From: Bombella saccharophila
GTDB lineage: Bacteria; Pseudomonadota; Alphaproteobacteria; Acetobacterales; Acetobacteraceae
DNA length: 64,000 bases
Direction of reading: 5' to 3'
NCBI RefSeq assembly: GCF_026385475.1
Contig: NZ_JANIDW010000002.1
Span: forward strand, 186,001 to 250,000
Of the stretch, positions 43,469-52,681 are shown one piece after another. Positions within the stretch are counted from its first letter, which is position 1. Each line of letters begins with the position of its first letter. The notes under the pieces are model-generated. The model was not told where the DNA came from. It searched no databases and saw only the letters and a program-made list of their open reading frames with translations. The position numbers and the translations under genes were made by a program.

Positions 43469-44662
43469 TTATGATTTAACGGCGTTATGGTGGTTCATAA
43501 AGGCTTTAATAGAGCGTGTGGCCTGGCGGAGGCGTTGGTTATTTTCCACCAGCCCGATACGGACGAACCCATCTCCATGTTCACCAAAGCCTAACCCTGG
43601 GGCAACGGCGACTTTTGCTTCCTTCAATAAGAGTTTGGAGAAAGCCACACTGCCCATATGAGCAAAGTGAGGCGGAATGGGTGCCCATGCGAACATCGAC
43701 CCCTCCGGTGTGGGGACATCCCACCCCGCAGCATGGAGGCCGCGGATAAGAACATCGCGCCTATCTTTATAAAGCAGGCGCATATCTTCCACATAATCTT
43801 GCGGGCCATTAAGAGCGGCCGTGGCAGCAACCTGCACAGGGGTAAAAGCCCCATAATCAAGGTAGGATTTAATGCGTGTGAGGGCCTGAATTAAACGCGG
43901 GTTGCCCGCTGCAAAGCCAATGCGCCAACCCGCCATGGAGTAGGTCTTGGACATGGAGGTGAACTCCACAGCGATGTCCTTTGCACCCTCAATAGAGAGG
44001 ATGGAAGGAGGAGGCTCATCACCAAAATAGATTTCCGAATAGGCGAGGTCGGAGAGGACCCAGATATTCTCCTTCCGCGCGAAGGCGACGATCTCTTTAT
44101 AAAACTCCTTAGAGGCGAGATAGGCTGTCGGATTGGAGGGGAAATTGATGATGAGGGCCGTTGGCTTGGGGACGGAGTGACGAACAGCCCGGTGGAGCGC
44201 ACGCAGCATCGTCTCATCAGGTGAGGCAGGGACAGAGCGGACAGAGGCCCCAGCAATGATGAAGCCGAATTGATGGATAGGATAAGAAGGGTTAGGCACC
44301 AAGATGGTATCGCCGGGGCTAGTGATGGCTGAGGCGAGGTTCGCTAAGCCTTCTTTAGAGCCGATGGTGGCGATAATCTCCGTCTCTGGGTCCAACTTCA
44401 CACCAAAGCGGCGGTCATAATAAGCGGCTTGGGCTTTACGTAACCCGGGGATGCCACGGCTGACAGAATAACCATGTACACGCGGGTTACGCAGTGTCTC
44501 GGTTAATTTATCAATAACATGCTGCGGGGGTGGGCTATCTGGGTTGCCCATGCCGAGATCCACAATATCCTCCCCGGCGGCGCGTGCGGCGGCTTTGGCT
44601 TTGTTGACTTCAGCAAAGACATAAGGCGGCAGGCGGCGGATTTTGTGGAATTCTTCAGTCAT
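43469..44662 (-). CDS. alaC: Alanine-forming class I aminotransferase (AlaC-like)
   Basis: The 397-residue fold-type I PLP enzyme has the N-terminal RRLPPYVFAEVNKAKAAARA (core RLPPYVFAEV) and VDLGMGNPDSPPP, which match AlaC; PLP residues appear in NFPSNPTA, LSDLAYSEIYF and the Schiff-base Lys in SMSKTYSMAGWRIGF. It exchanges glutamate and pyruvate for alanine. Databases often call this family LL-diaminopimelate aminotransferase, but the adjacency to hom and the N-terminus fit AlaC better. ATG 44662 is preferred to the TTG at 44671. Confidence 0.85.
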   Translation of the reverse strand: MTEEFHKIRRLPPYVFAEVNKAKAAARAAGEDIVDLGMGNPDSPPPQHVIDKLTETLRNPRVHGYSVSRGIPGLRKAQAAYYDRRFGVKLDPETEIIATIGSKEGLANLASAITSPGDTILVPNPSYPIHQFGFIIAGASVRSVPASPDETMLRALHRAVRHSVPKPTALIINFPSNPTAYLASKEFYKEIVAFARKENIWVLSDLAYSEIYFGDEPPPSILSIEGAKDIAVEFTSMSKTYSMAGWRIGFAAGNPRLIQALTRIKSYLDYGAFTPVQVAATAALNGPQDYVEDMRLLYKDRRDVLIRGLHAAGWDVPTPEGSMFAWAPIPPHFAHMGSVAFSKLLLKEAKVAVAPGLGFGEHGDGFVRIGLVENNQRLRQATRSIKAFMNHHNAVKS

Positions 44663-44713
44663 GACACTCAATCAATCAACAGGCGGGGCAATAGGGCAGG
44701 GCCTAAAACCTCA

Positions 44714-44752
44714 AAAAACGAACGCCCCATGTTTCATGAGGGCGGGGCGTTC
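44714..44752 (-). terminator. Terminator of the OmpA-like lipoprotein gene
   Basis: On the minus strand a perfect 9-bp stem GAACGCCCC / GGGGCGTTC with a 15-base loop is followed by TTTTTTGAGG. It lies between the OmpA-like gene and alaC and should insulate the two. Confidence 0.8.
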
Positions 44753-44813
44753 GACAAGGGTTTTTCGCGCAGATGAGGCGATTTTTATTTCACAGGAGTG
44801 CGATGACAGCCCG

Positions 44814-45779
44814 TTAGCGTTGGGCTGTTTGGGTGGGTTTGATGTTTAGCTCGTAAGAGACGCGCACCCCATCGCCGATAGGCTCACCAGTAAGACGCAT
44901 ATCGCTTGCTGAAACACCCATGAGGGTTAATTGCTGCGCGACTGCCCGGGCGCGTAGGAGGGCGAGGGCAATCTCATTGGCTTGCTCTGTAGGAGAGAGG
45001 CCCGCTTGTGCAGTAAGGGTGGTGCCGAAGCCACGGATGACAAGCCGATGATGGCGGCGATGGGCGATAATCTCGTTAAAACGATCAGTCTGATTTTCTA
45101 CCATCCGGTCTGTACCAGATTGAAAACGGATGAGCGTCCCTGTTGGGGTGGTGGTATCAAAATTAGGGATGAGAGAGCGGGCCGTATCTGGCAGCGTGAA
45201 GCCGGGGAAAAGTACCGGTTTAGGAGGGTGCCCGGGGTCTGGCAGATAAGTAGGCATTTTGTGGGAGATGGGTTGATAGATGAGCGTTGAGCCAGAGCTA
45301 GAGATTCGTGCAGGAGGAGGCGCGGGTGTGTCCTCCAATGCGGGAGGCTGGCTTGAGCTGTTTAAGGTTGTTGCCCCGCCATGTTGAGTGCGTGGGGGAA
45401 GGGGATTGACCATACCAATTGGCAATGCACCCCCTGATGCGCCGACATGTTGGGTGAGATTACGGTCTTGCTCTAGCCGAGTCGTAATCATGGCGCGGTT
45501 TTCTGGGCTGGGGAATTCGGGAATGGTGGTGGGGGTAAAGGCGATGTTAGGGGCAGGTGTATTATAACCTGGTGTAAGGGGGTGCAGTTTTTTAATCTCG
45601 CCGCCCATGAGGTCATGCGAGAGGTCGCGCGTTATTTCCACCGGGCCGCGATGTTGGCAAGCTGTAAGGGGTAATATTACAACCAACAGGCATGCTGCCC
45701 TATCGCTTTTTATGGAGGCGATGTGGGATAGGGCGTTGTAAGTAAGGCGGGAGAGGTGATCAAAAAAGCTGCGTGTCAT
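44814..45779 (-). CDS. Lipoprotein with C-terminal OmpA-like domain
   Basis: About 321 residues. An N-terminal basic and hydrophobic segment ends in the lipobox LPLTAC, giving a lipidated Cys. A Pro/Thr-rich, low-complexity linker of about 150 residues follows. The last about 120 residues resemble the OmpA peptidoglycan-binding domain (LIRFQSGTDRMVENQTDRF, then ANEIALALLRARAVAQQL), but the usual NxxLSxxRA core is altered, so binding is uncertain. ATG 45779 is chosen because the upstream frame (to 45818) adds residues without a signal-like pattern. Confidence 0.7.
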   Translation of the reverse strand: MTRSFFDHLSRLTYNALSHIASIKSDRAACLLVVILPLTACQHRGPVEITRDLSHDLMGGEIKKLHPLTPGYNTPAPNIAFTPTTIPEFPSPENRAMITTRLEQDRNLTQHVGASGGALPIGMVNPLPPRTQHGGATTLNSSSQPPALEDTPAPPPARISSSGSTLIYQPISHKMPTYLPDPGHPPKPVLFPGFTLPDTARSLIPNFDTTTPTGTLIRFQSGTDRMVENQTDRFNEIIAHRRHHRLVIRGFGTTLTAQAGLSPTEQANEIALALLRARAVAQQLTLMGVSASDMRLTGEPIGDGVRVSYELNIKPTQTAQR

Positions 45780-46003
45780 AATCCGGGCGTAAGATGGGGG
45801 CAAAGGGACAGGGCCCAAAAAGAAAGCCCCAAAGGAATTTATGGGGGCAGAATATGTATCTCTGCTGTTTGACGCAATTCCTTATCTGCATAGGAAAGGG
45901 AGAAAAAGAGTCCTAATTTTATCTTAGGAAATAATGAAAAAGCGACCCAGAAGTGCGTTTTTATGACTTGGCAGAGAGACAAAGCGGGAGCAGGATAGCA
46001 CGC

Positions 46004-46690
46004 ATGATGACATATGACGAACGCGATACACATACCGTAGCCCATCGGCTTGCTCGTACTTCTGTTTCAGAGAGGGTGCCCTCTCATATGGCGGAGCAGA
46101 AGGATAGATCGGAGGAGGAGAAAAAGGCCGCTCCCGCCCCGGAGGTAGAACGCCATCTCTTTGAGCAGCGCAAAGTGCTGATCTTTGGGGAGGTGAATGA
46201 CCGCATGGCCCGCGAGATTACCGGCCGCCTTCTCGCTCTTGCTGGAGAGTCGGATAAGCCGATTGAGGTTTACGTGAACTCTCCTGGTGGCCATGTAGAG
46301 AGTGGCGATACCATCCATGACATGATTCGCTTTGTGGATTCTATTGCCCCTGTGACGATGATCGGCACAGGCTGGGTGGCCTCGGCTGGGGCATTGATCT
46401 TTGCTGCGGGGCAAGCAGCGCGGCGTGTATGTCTTCCCAATACCCGGTTCCTTTTGCATCAGCCGATGGGCGGTGTGCGGGGGCCGGCGACCGATATTGA
46501 TATCGAGGCCCGCGAGATCATTAAAATGCGTGAACGCCTCAACCGGCTTTTCGCGCGGGAAACAGGGCAGCCTTACGAGAAAGTGGCCCGTGATACGGAC
46601 CGCAATTATTGGATGTCGGCGAAGGAGGCGGTTGAATACGGGCTTGTTGACCGCATCATTTCGTCCGCGGCTGATCTTAAGAAGGTCTGA
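46004..46690 (+). CDS. clpP: ClpP-family serine protease subunit
   Basis: The 228-residue protein has the complete triad in family order: Ser in GWVASAGALIF, His in FLLHQPMGG and Asp in RDTDRNYWMSAKEA. An N-terminal extension of about 45 residues rich in charge (SEEEKKAAPAPE) precedes the fold. The nucleophile context (GWVASAG) departs from the standard GQAASMGA, suggesting a second, divergent ClpP rather than the housekeeping subunit encoded with clpX. ATG 46004 has AGCAGGA upstream; the frame opens at 45953. It is 27 bp before the ferritin-like gene. Confidence 0.85.
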   Translation: MMTYDERDTHTVAHRLARTSVSERVPSHMAEQKDRSEEEKKAAPAPEVERHLFEQRKVLIFGEVNDRMAREITGRLLALAGESDKPIEVYVNSPGGHVESGDTIHDMIRFVDSIAPVTMIGTGWVASAGALIFAAGQAARRVCLPNTRFLLHQPMGGVRGPATDIDIEAREIIKMRERLNRLFARETGQPYEKVARDTDRNYWMSAKEAVEYGLVDRIISSAADLKKV

Positions 46691-46717
46691 TGCCCAGTTA
46701 AAGAAAGGAGCCTATCG

Positions 46718-47734
46718 ATGAGTGACGTGAAGAATTCAGCTGGTAAAAGCTCTTTGGCGGATATTTACTCCCATCTGCCAGATAGCCCGTCTGAAAAAAC
46801 GTTGGAGCAGGTGGATTACGATGCCCGCCATTGGAGCAGCCCCATTAAGGGACCGCTGAAGCCGGGTACACCGGAGCATAAAAAGGCAATGGCTGATATG
46901 TTCCGTGAGACGTTTAACCCGTACAAGCCTTCCGTCATTCCTTGGCCAAAGTTGGACCCAGAGACGATGCAGCGCATCACTTCCTTGCCTATCTGGGATA
47001 TTGCGGTGCAGACAGAGGGTAAGGCGCGCCTGCGTATGGCTGCCTATGCCGAGATGCTGGATGACCCGGATGTGAAAGATGCTATCGCGCGTAATGCGTG
47101 GGAGGAGAATCGCCATAAAGAGGTGCTGGCCCGCATGGTCGAGCATTACGGCATCCCGCTGGCCCCGGAAGAGCCATATATCGAGCCACGCGATACGGAA
47201 TGGGCTTATCTGGTAACGGGTTTCTCTGAATGTTGGGATAGCTTCTTTGCATTTGGGCTGTTCTCTCTTGCTGAGAAGGCAGGCCTCTTCCCGATGGAGC
47301 TGATTGAGACGTTTGAGCCAGTGATGCAGGAAGAATGTCGCCATATTCTGCTCTTTGCAAACTGGCTGGCTTATCATCGTGCGGTTATGCCGCTTTGGCG
47401 TCGCCCATGGTTTGAGATGCGCGTTATTGGTGTTCTGTTCTTCCTACTTTATGAGCGTCTGAGCCTGGTGCGTAGCTTTGATGATAATGGCGTGGAGCAT
47501 ACGCAGGATAACAACTTCACCGTTACAGGTGCAAAGAGCATGACGGACAAGCAGGTCGATTTTGTCGAGCTGATGGAGTTGTGCCTCCGTGAGAATGAGC
47601 GTCGCTTTGCTGGGTATGATTCCCGTCTCGTACGGCCTCAGATGGCACCATTTGCTGCGCGTTTAGCTTTAGGTGGTGTAAAGCTGTGGCGGCGTTTTAC
47701 GGGCCAGGATAATACAGCACGGCATGCGGCCTAA
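46718..47734 (+). CDS. Ferritin-like di-iron protein of unknown function
   Basis: The 338-residue, mostly helical protein has two ExxRH motifs, EENRHKE (about 128-134) and EECRHILLF (about 207-215), together with upstream Glu residues in TEGKARLRM and SECWDSFF, which together give the ligand set of a ferritin-like carboxylate-bridged di-iron centre. The family has oxidase, oxygenase and storage members; no substrate is evident. The RBS AAAGGAG precedes ATG 46718. It is followed by a strong terminator and probably co-transcribed with the ClpP-like gene. Confidence 0.72.
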   Translation: MSDVKNSAGKSSLADIYSHLPDSPSEKTLEQVDYDARHWSSPIKGPLKPGTPEHKKAMADMFRETFNPYKPSVIPWPKLDPETMQRITSLPIWDIAVQTEGKARLRMAAYAEMLDDPDVKDAIARNAWEENRHKEVLARMVEHYGIPLAPEEPYIEPRDTEWAYLVTGFSECWDSFFAFGLFSLAEKAGLFPMELIETFEPVMQEECRHILLFANWLAYHRAVMPLWRRPWFEMRVIGVLFFLLYERLSLVRSFDDNGVEHTQDNNFTVTGAKSMTDKQVDFVELMELCLRENERRFAGYDSRLVRPQMAPFAARLALGGVKLWRRFTGQDNTARHAA

Positions 47735-47774
47735 AAAACAAGGGAGCTCAGCCTAAGGGTGGAGCTAAGTTTTG

Positions 47775-47808
47775 TCCCGTCTCGTTTAAAACGAGGCGGG
47801 ATTTTTTT
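47775..47808 (+). terminator. Terminator of the ClpP-like/ferritin-like pair
   Basis: CCCG-T-CTCGTTT / AAACGAG-G-CGGG stem followed by seven Ts, 41 bp after the stop codon. Confidence 0.88.
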
Positions 47809-47900
47809 ATGTCGTTATTTTTTAGGTAATCATTTTCATAGCAAGATAATAAAAGGTTGCTCAGTAGGATATGAGCTGAATTACTAGGGCCAAGGATAGT

Positions 47901-48167
47901 ATGGTTTCTATATCAGGATATGCGGAATTTGTTATACCGCCAGATAGGAAGGTGATTGTCCCTTCAGCAGCGATTGAATGGAACGAGGTCGTTACGCAGA
48001 CACGTGGAGTGGAAACAGCGACGCGTCATTCTGGTCGGTTTGCGATTGAAGGCGCAGGGGAAGCTTCTTTAGAGGTTTATGAATATTCAAAAGGCGTTTT
48101 TAGTTATCGTAATGTCAATCTGCCTGATGGATGTGAATGTGTGAGTATGTTTAATATCGAGGCATAA
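47901..48167 (+). CDS. Small hypothetical protein
   Basis: An 88-residue acidic protein with no signal peptide or membrane segment. It looks beta-rich (ISGYAEFVIPPDRKVIVP, then GRFAIEGAGEASLEVYEY). An AAGGA RBS sits 5-6 bases before ATG 47901. It stands alone between a terminator and the convergent recA gene. I do not recognise the family. Codon use looks like the neighbours', which mildly supports a real gene. Confidence 0.5.
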   Translation: MVSISGYAEFVIPPDRKVIVPSAAIEWNEVVTQTRGVETATRHSGRFAIEGAGEASLEVYEYSKGVFSYRNVNLPDGCECVSMFNIEA

Positions 48168-48182
48168 TAATAAAGGAGGTGT

Positions 48183-48211
48183 GGTCCTATGAAGATACCC
48201 TCCATAGGACC
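48183..48211. terminator. Inverted repeat between convergent small gene and recA
   Basis: GGTCCTAT / ATAGGACC, an 8-bp stem with a 13-base spacer. It lacks a long T-run on either side, so it is a modest terminator candidate. Confidence 0.45.
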
Positions 48212-48219
48212 AAAGGATT

Positions 48220-49314
48220 TTAGCTTTTACGTTTTGAGGGGGCGTTATCCAGGGGGAGTTCTTCCCCTGTAAGGTCGGTGTCGTCCTCTTGTTCTCCCGT
48301 CATCATATCATCAGCGATGAGGCCAGCACTCTGGCGGACGCGTTTTTCAATCTCATCGGCCATTTCAGGATGTTCGCGTAGATATTGCTTGGCATTTTCC
48401 CGCCCTTGGCCAATGCGCGTGCTATCGTATGAGAACCACGCGCCGGATTTCTCCACCACATTTGCTTTAACGCCGAGGTCCAGCAATTCACCCATTTTGC
48501 TGACCCCCTCACCATACATGATGTCAAACTCGACCTGACGGAAGGGCGGGGCCATTTTGTTCTTCACTACCTTAACGCGTGTCTGGTTCCCCACCACCTC
48601 GTCTTTATCTTTGACCGAGCCGATACGGCGGATATCCAGCCGAACAGAGGCATAGAATTTCAGCGCATTACCGCCTGTTGTGGTCTCTGGGTTGCCGAAC
48701 ATTACCCCAATCTTCATACGGATTTGGTTGAGGAAGATGATGGTGGTGTTAGAGCGGGAGACAGAGCCGGTAAGTTTGCGTAAAGCTTGGCTCATAAGGC
48801 GGGCATGGAGGCCGACATGGCTATCGCCCATTTCGCCTTCCAATTCAGCCTTGGGGACGAGAGCGGCCACAGAGTCCACTACCAGAATATCAATCGCCCC
48901 AGAGCGGACGAGTGTGTCGGCAATCTCTAAAGCTTGCTCACCTGCATCAGGTTGGCTGAGGAGGAGGTTATCAATATCCACACCCAGCTTGCGGGCATAG
49001 ATGGGGTCAAGCGCGTGCTCGGCGTCAATAAAGGCAGCGGTGCCGCCCTTTTTCTGCGCTTCAGCAACGGCATGGAGGGCTAAGGTTGTTTTACCAGAGC
49101 TTTCAGGCCCGTAAATCTCGATGATGCGCCCTCGTGGCAGCCCCCCAATCCCAAGGCCAATATCTAAGCCGAGCGAACCGGTGGAGATAACATCCACCTG
49201 TTCCTTGGGGCGTTGGCCCAACCGCATGATGGAGCCTTTACCAAAGGAGCGTTCAATTTGGCTGAGAGCGCCGTCTAAGGCTTTGCTTTTTTCGGCGTTT
49301 TTATCTGCTGACAT
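48220..49314 (-). CDS. recA: Recombinase RecA
   Basis: The 364-residue protein has Walker [14 protein letters not shown], Walker [15 protein letters not shown], the DNA-binding L2 region [17 protein letters not shown] (cores [10 protein letters not shown]), and the acidic C-terminal tail. It catalyses strand exchange and LexA cleavage. It stands alone on the minus strand; no LexA box search was made. Confidence 0.97.
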   Translation of the reverse strand: MSADKNAEKSKALDGALSQIERSFGKGSIMRLGQRPKEQVDVISTGSLGLDIGLGIGGLPRGRIIEIYGPESSGKTTLALHAVAEAQKKGGTAAFIDAEHALDPIYARKLGVDIDNLLLSQPDAGEQALEIADTLVRSGAIDILVVDSVAALVPKAELEGEMGDSHVGLHARLMSQALRKLTGSVSRSNTTIIFLNQIRMKIGVMFGNPETTTGGNALKFYASVRLDIRRIGSVKDKDEVVGNQTRVKVVKNKMAPPFRQVEFDIMYGEGVSKMGELLDLGVKANVVEKSGAWFSYDSTRIGQGRENAKQYLREHPEMADEIEKRVRQSAGLIADDMMTGEQEDDTDLTGEELPLDNAPSKRKS

Positions 49315-49359
49315 GAAGAAACCTCGTTATGATGCGTTGTCGCGTAGGAAGAGATGGGA

Positions 49360-50781
49360 TTAGTGATGTGGTAGGGTCTGCGCGCTCAGGCCTTTACCAT
49401 TGGCAGCGGCGTGACCTGTGCAATTTGTGCCTGTGCAGGTAATGCTATTAAGCACGCCAGAGCCGCTTGTAGTGGTCGCAGCCATGTGGTTTTGGGTGAT
49501 GTTGCGTAGCCCATCAGCCACGGCTTGGGCAGCGTCATTTTGACCAGAAGCCGCAAGGATAGCCTGCATGTGGGTACGCGACGAACTGATAAAGGCGGCA
49601 CTGAGGAGCGGGGCGGGGTAGTAGCGTGGTGCCCCACCGAGGACAACGCCTGTGCTGCCAGCTAGTCGCCCCGTACCGAAGAGGTTATTTTCCGTCAGGA
49701 CACAACCGACGCTTAGACCCTTGCCGTCGCGCACCACAAAGGAGGTTGAGGCAGGGAGCGGGGGTAAGCCTGTGGCATCACTCTGGCCAGAGGTAATAAA
49801 GCTTTGTGCGTCCCGAAGGCTGTTGTGCGAGCCAGAATGCCGCCAGGCATTAACGACATTTTCTGCTGGTAGACCACGGCTGAAGGCCGCCGCACTGCCG
49901 ATCCCACCATCAGCAGGGGGGGCTAGGAAATTGAGACTATATTGCCCATCAGAGAGAGAGAGGGCTTTGGTCCATCCGGGTATGGCGTGGCGAAGGTCAT
50001 CACGCGTGAGGGCCGCTCCCGCTTGGTTCGCTTGTGAGACAAATACGTCAGAGAGCGCACCTGTATAGAGGTCACCAACCCCTACAAGTTTGAGGCGGGA
50101 GAGGAAGGAGGTCAGGCGTGGTTGGGTGAGCTGATCTCCCTCGCTCACAGCCGTGCCGGTGGCATCTTTGCTTAAAAGAGCGCGCATGCCTTCATTGGAA
50201 AAGAGCGGTGCTTTGACAGTCGCAATATCGTCTGAAAGGAGACGGCTGACAGTAATGCCCTGTTGGCCAAGGGTAATGGCGGGGTCGATTGTCTCGCCAA
50301 ATTGAACAGAGCCATAACGTAGATGCAGGAGGAACAACCCGCGTGCGACCATCGGGACGGAGGCCGGGCGATCGCCTGTTGGGCCACTGCCATTAACAGG
50401 GACAAAGGTGATGCTCTCGGCCGCTTTGCCAGGGCGGACGACAAGGCAGGCCCCACCCCCGCCAAGAGAGGCGCGTGAGGGCAGCGTGACGGAGAGCGCA
50501 AAGGCTGTGGCTGTTGCAGCATCGGCGGCATTACCCCCTCGGGCGAGGACATCCCGCCCAATTAGCGCGGCTTGGGGTTCATCAGCGACAACAATACCGC
50601 TATTAGGTGCGTTTGTTGGGCCAAAGAGATGATGTTTAAGGCTCTTACCGCTGGAGCATGCACTAAGTGTACCACCTAAAAGGCTGACAGAGGCCAGTAA
50701 GGCACAATGGCGGACCCACCGGCGGGTTGGTCTTTTAGACAGGCAGGAGGATGAGGGTGTCTGGCTGTCATGCTGTGGCAC
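49360..50781 (-). CDS. Gamma-glutamyltransferase-like lipoprotein, probably divergent at the active site
   Basis: About 473 residues, shorter than the usual 550-580 of GGT. A signal with lipobox LSAC (SLLGGTLSACSS) predicts a lipoprotein. GGT-family features are DEPQAALIGRDVLARGGNAADAATA, LGGGGACLVV and the junction region SFVVRDGKGLSVGCVLTENNLFGTG (cores GGNAADAATA and NNLFGTG). At the autoprocessing site where GGT has Thr-Thr-His, this protein reads PASTSF, so the nucleophile may be displaced or lost. GTG 50781 is chosen because GGAGAG lies 8 bases upstream; GTG 50811 is the alternative. Confidence 0.72.
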   Translation of the reverse strand: MPQHDSQTPSSSCLSKRPTRRWVRHCALLASVSLLGGTLSACSSGKSLKHHLFGPTNAPNSGIVVADEPQAALIGRDVLARGGNAADAATATAFALSVTLPSRASLGGGGACLVVRPGKAAESITFVPVNGSGPTGDRPASVPMVARGLFLLHLRYGSVQFGETIDPAITLGQQGITVSRLLSDDIATVKAPLFSNEGMRALLSKDATGTAVSEGDQLTQPRLTSFLSRLKLVGVGDLYTGALSDVFVSQANQAGAALTRDDLRHAIPGWTKALSLSDGQYSLNFLAPPADGGIGSAAAFSRGLPAENVVNAWRHSGSHNSLRDAQSFITSGQSDATGLPPLPASTSFVVRDGKGLSVGCVLTENNLFGTGRLAGSTGVVLGGAPRYYPAPLLSAAFISSSRTHMQAILAASGQNDAAQAVADGLRNITQNHMAATTTSGSGVLNSITCTGTNCTGHAAANGKGLSAQTLPHH

Positions 50782-50997
50782 GGTGGCGGCTCTCCAGTAT
50801 TTTGCGGTCACGTTTAAGTTAGGTGGTCATTCAGACTGTGGAAAGCTATGGTGAGCTTCCAGAAAAGCTATCATAGCGTTAAAGCGGTCGGCAGGGAAAG
50901 AGCAAGCTCTTTTCATGGGAATTGTGATGGTTGGACCGTTTTGTGTAAAAGGAGCGGCCTGAGGGCCATATTATTGAAGGTATTGGAAGGCATGAGC

Positions 50998-51765
50998 ATG
51001 AAGAATTATGTAGCAGCATGTGCATTAGCGTTATGTATTGGCCTACCTGTAGGGGGAGGGGCTTTTTTGCAGCAAGCCCATGCGGCCGGAACAGATGTTT
51101 TTAACCCCCAACAACGTGCTGCTATTATAGAGATTGTCCGTAATGCCTTAAAGACGGACCCGACTATCCTCTCTGATGCGATTCAGTCTATCCGTCAACA
51201 AGCGACAGCGCAGCAGGATGCCCAAGCAAAAGCGGCTGTACGGGCGAATTGGGCGGCTCTTTCCACCGCGCCTTCTTATGCGGTGCGGGGTAATCCACAA
51301 GGGCAAGTTACGGTTGTAGAGTTCCTCGACCCTCGTTGTGGTTATTGCCGTAAGGCGGCCCCGCTGGTGGATCAATTCCTTACAAAACATCCTGATGTGC
51401 GCTTGGTGGAAAAGGTCATCCCTGTATTGGGTGAAGCCAGTATTTTGGAAGCACGGGCGATTTATGCGGCGGCTTTTCAAGGGCAATATGATGCGATGCG
51501 CCGCCGTTTAATGGAGGACAATGCTAAGCCAAGCATGGAGCGTATTCGTGATATTGCGAAGGGTTTAAAGCTGGACCTAACACGGTTTGAAAAAGATATG
51601 GCAAGCCCGGCTGTTATGGGCCTGCTCGCTACGAATTTACATCAAGCGCAAATGGTTGGTGTGCAAGGGACGCCGACCTTCCTATTTGGCCAAGCTGCAA
51701 TTGCCCCCGGTGCGTTGGATATGGCGCAAATGGAGCAGTTCTTGACCCTTGCGCAGAAGGGTTAG
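50998..51765 (+). CDS. DsbA-family periplasmic thiol-disulfide protein
   Basis: The 255-residue protein has a signal peptide (MKNYVAACALALCIGLPVGG, cleavage near AHA-AG), a Gln/Ala-rich helical segment at about 35-75, and a thioredoxin-fold domain with CxxC in DPRCGYCRKA and the cis-Pro loop GVQGTPTFLFG. It resembles the DsbA/Com1-like oxidoreductases. ATG 50998 is chosen because GGAAGG lies 7 bases upstream; the frame extends up to 50848 without a better start. It is first in the run with folP, folB-folK and folE, 37 bp before folP. Confidence 0.85.
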   Translation: MKNYVAACALALCIGLPVGGGAFLQQAHAAGTDVFNPQQRAAIIEIVRNALKTDPTILSDAIQSIRQQATAQQDAQAKAAVRANWAALSTAPSYAVRGNPQGQVTVVEFLDPRCGYCRKAAPLVDQFLTKHPDVRLVEKVIPVLGEASILEARAIYAAAFQGQYDAMRRRLMEDNAKPSMERIRDIAKGLKLDLTRFEKDMASPAVMGLLATNLHQAQMVGVQGTPTFLFGQAAIAPGALDMAQMEQFLTLAQKG

Positions 51766-51802
51766 GCGTGCCGATGCCTTGTATGTAAGGTGGTGCGGAT
51801 AG

Positions 51803-52681
51803 ATGAAACCTACCCTTGTTGAACAGATTGCGGCTTATGGTCCGTCTGACCTCACATCGCCGGGACGGTGTCCTCTCATTATGGGGATTGTGAATGTCAC
51901 GCCGGATTCATTCTCCGATGGGGGGCAGTTTTTCACCCCGGAGGCGGCACTCCAGCAAGCGCGTCTATTACGCGCCCAAGGGGCTGATGTTTTGGACCTT
52001 GGGGCGGAATCTACAAGGCCGGGTTTTACCCCTGTGGAGGCGGATGAGGAATGGATACGTCTAGCCTCTGTCATTCCTCCTTTAGTGGATGAGGGGGCGG
52101 TATTGTCTATCGATACCACTAAAGCCTCTGTTGCACGCCGGGCGTTAAAAGCTGGGGCGCAGATGATTAATGATGTGTGGGGGTTGCAGGCGGACCCGGC
52201 TATGGCCTCTGTCGTGGCGGAAGGCGGGGCGGTTGTTGCAGTGATGCATAACCGACAAGAGGTTACCCCGCAGTTGGATTTATGGGATGAGTGGCAACGT
52301 TTTTTTGACCACTCCCTTACGTTGGCTGAGCAAGCGGGTATTGCGCGGGAGAAGATTATGCTGGACCCCGGCATTGGCTTTGGCAAAACAGTAGAGCAAA
52401 ATCTATGGGCAATACGGCATATGCGCGCATTAGGGGCGTATTATGAGCGGCCTATTCTGCTCGGTGTGTCGCGTAAGTCGCTTTTTGGGAAGTTGCTTGG
52501 CCGAGAGGTGGAGGCCCGCTTGCCTGCAACATTGGCCACTCATCTTTATGGGGCCGCAGAGGGGGCTTGTATGGTGCGTGTGCATGATGTTCAAGCGCAC
52601 AAAGATGCCCTTACAATGGCGGCATTATTGGCTGGGCGCGATGAGGGGGCGGCTTGTGCTATGGTGGGAGAGACAGCGTGA
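51803..52681 (+). CDS. folP: Dihydropteroate synthase
   Basis: The 292-residue TIM-barrel enzyme has IMGIVNVTPDSFSDGG (24-39), DLGAESTRPG, IDTTKASVARRAL and LDPGIGFGKT, the known pterin- and pABA-binding stretches. It condenses pABA with the pterin pyrophosphate made by FolK, which is encoded by the overlapping next gene. The RBS AAGGTGG precedes ATG 51803. Confidence 0.95.
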   Translation: MKPTLVEQIAAYGPSDLTSPGRCPLIMGIVNVTPDSFSDGGQFFTPEAALQQARLLRAQGADVLDLGAESTRPGFTPVEADEEWIRLASVIPPLVDEGAVLSIDTTKASVARRALKAGAQMINDVWGLQADPAMASVVAEGGAVVAVMHNRQEVTPQLDLWDEWQRFFDHSLTLAEQAGIAREKIMLDPGIGFGKTVEQNLWAIRHMRALGAYYERPILLGVSRKSLFGKLLGREVEARLPATLATHLYGAAEGACMVRVHDVQAHKDALTMAALLAGRDEGAACAMVGETA

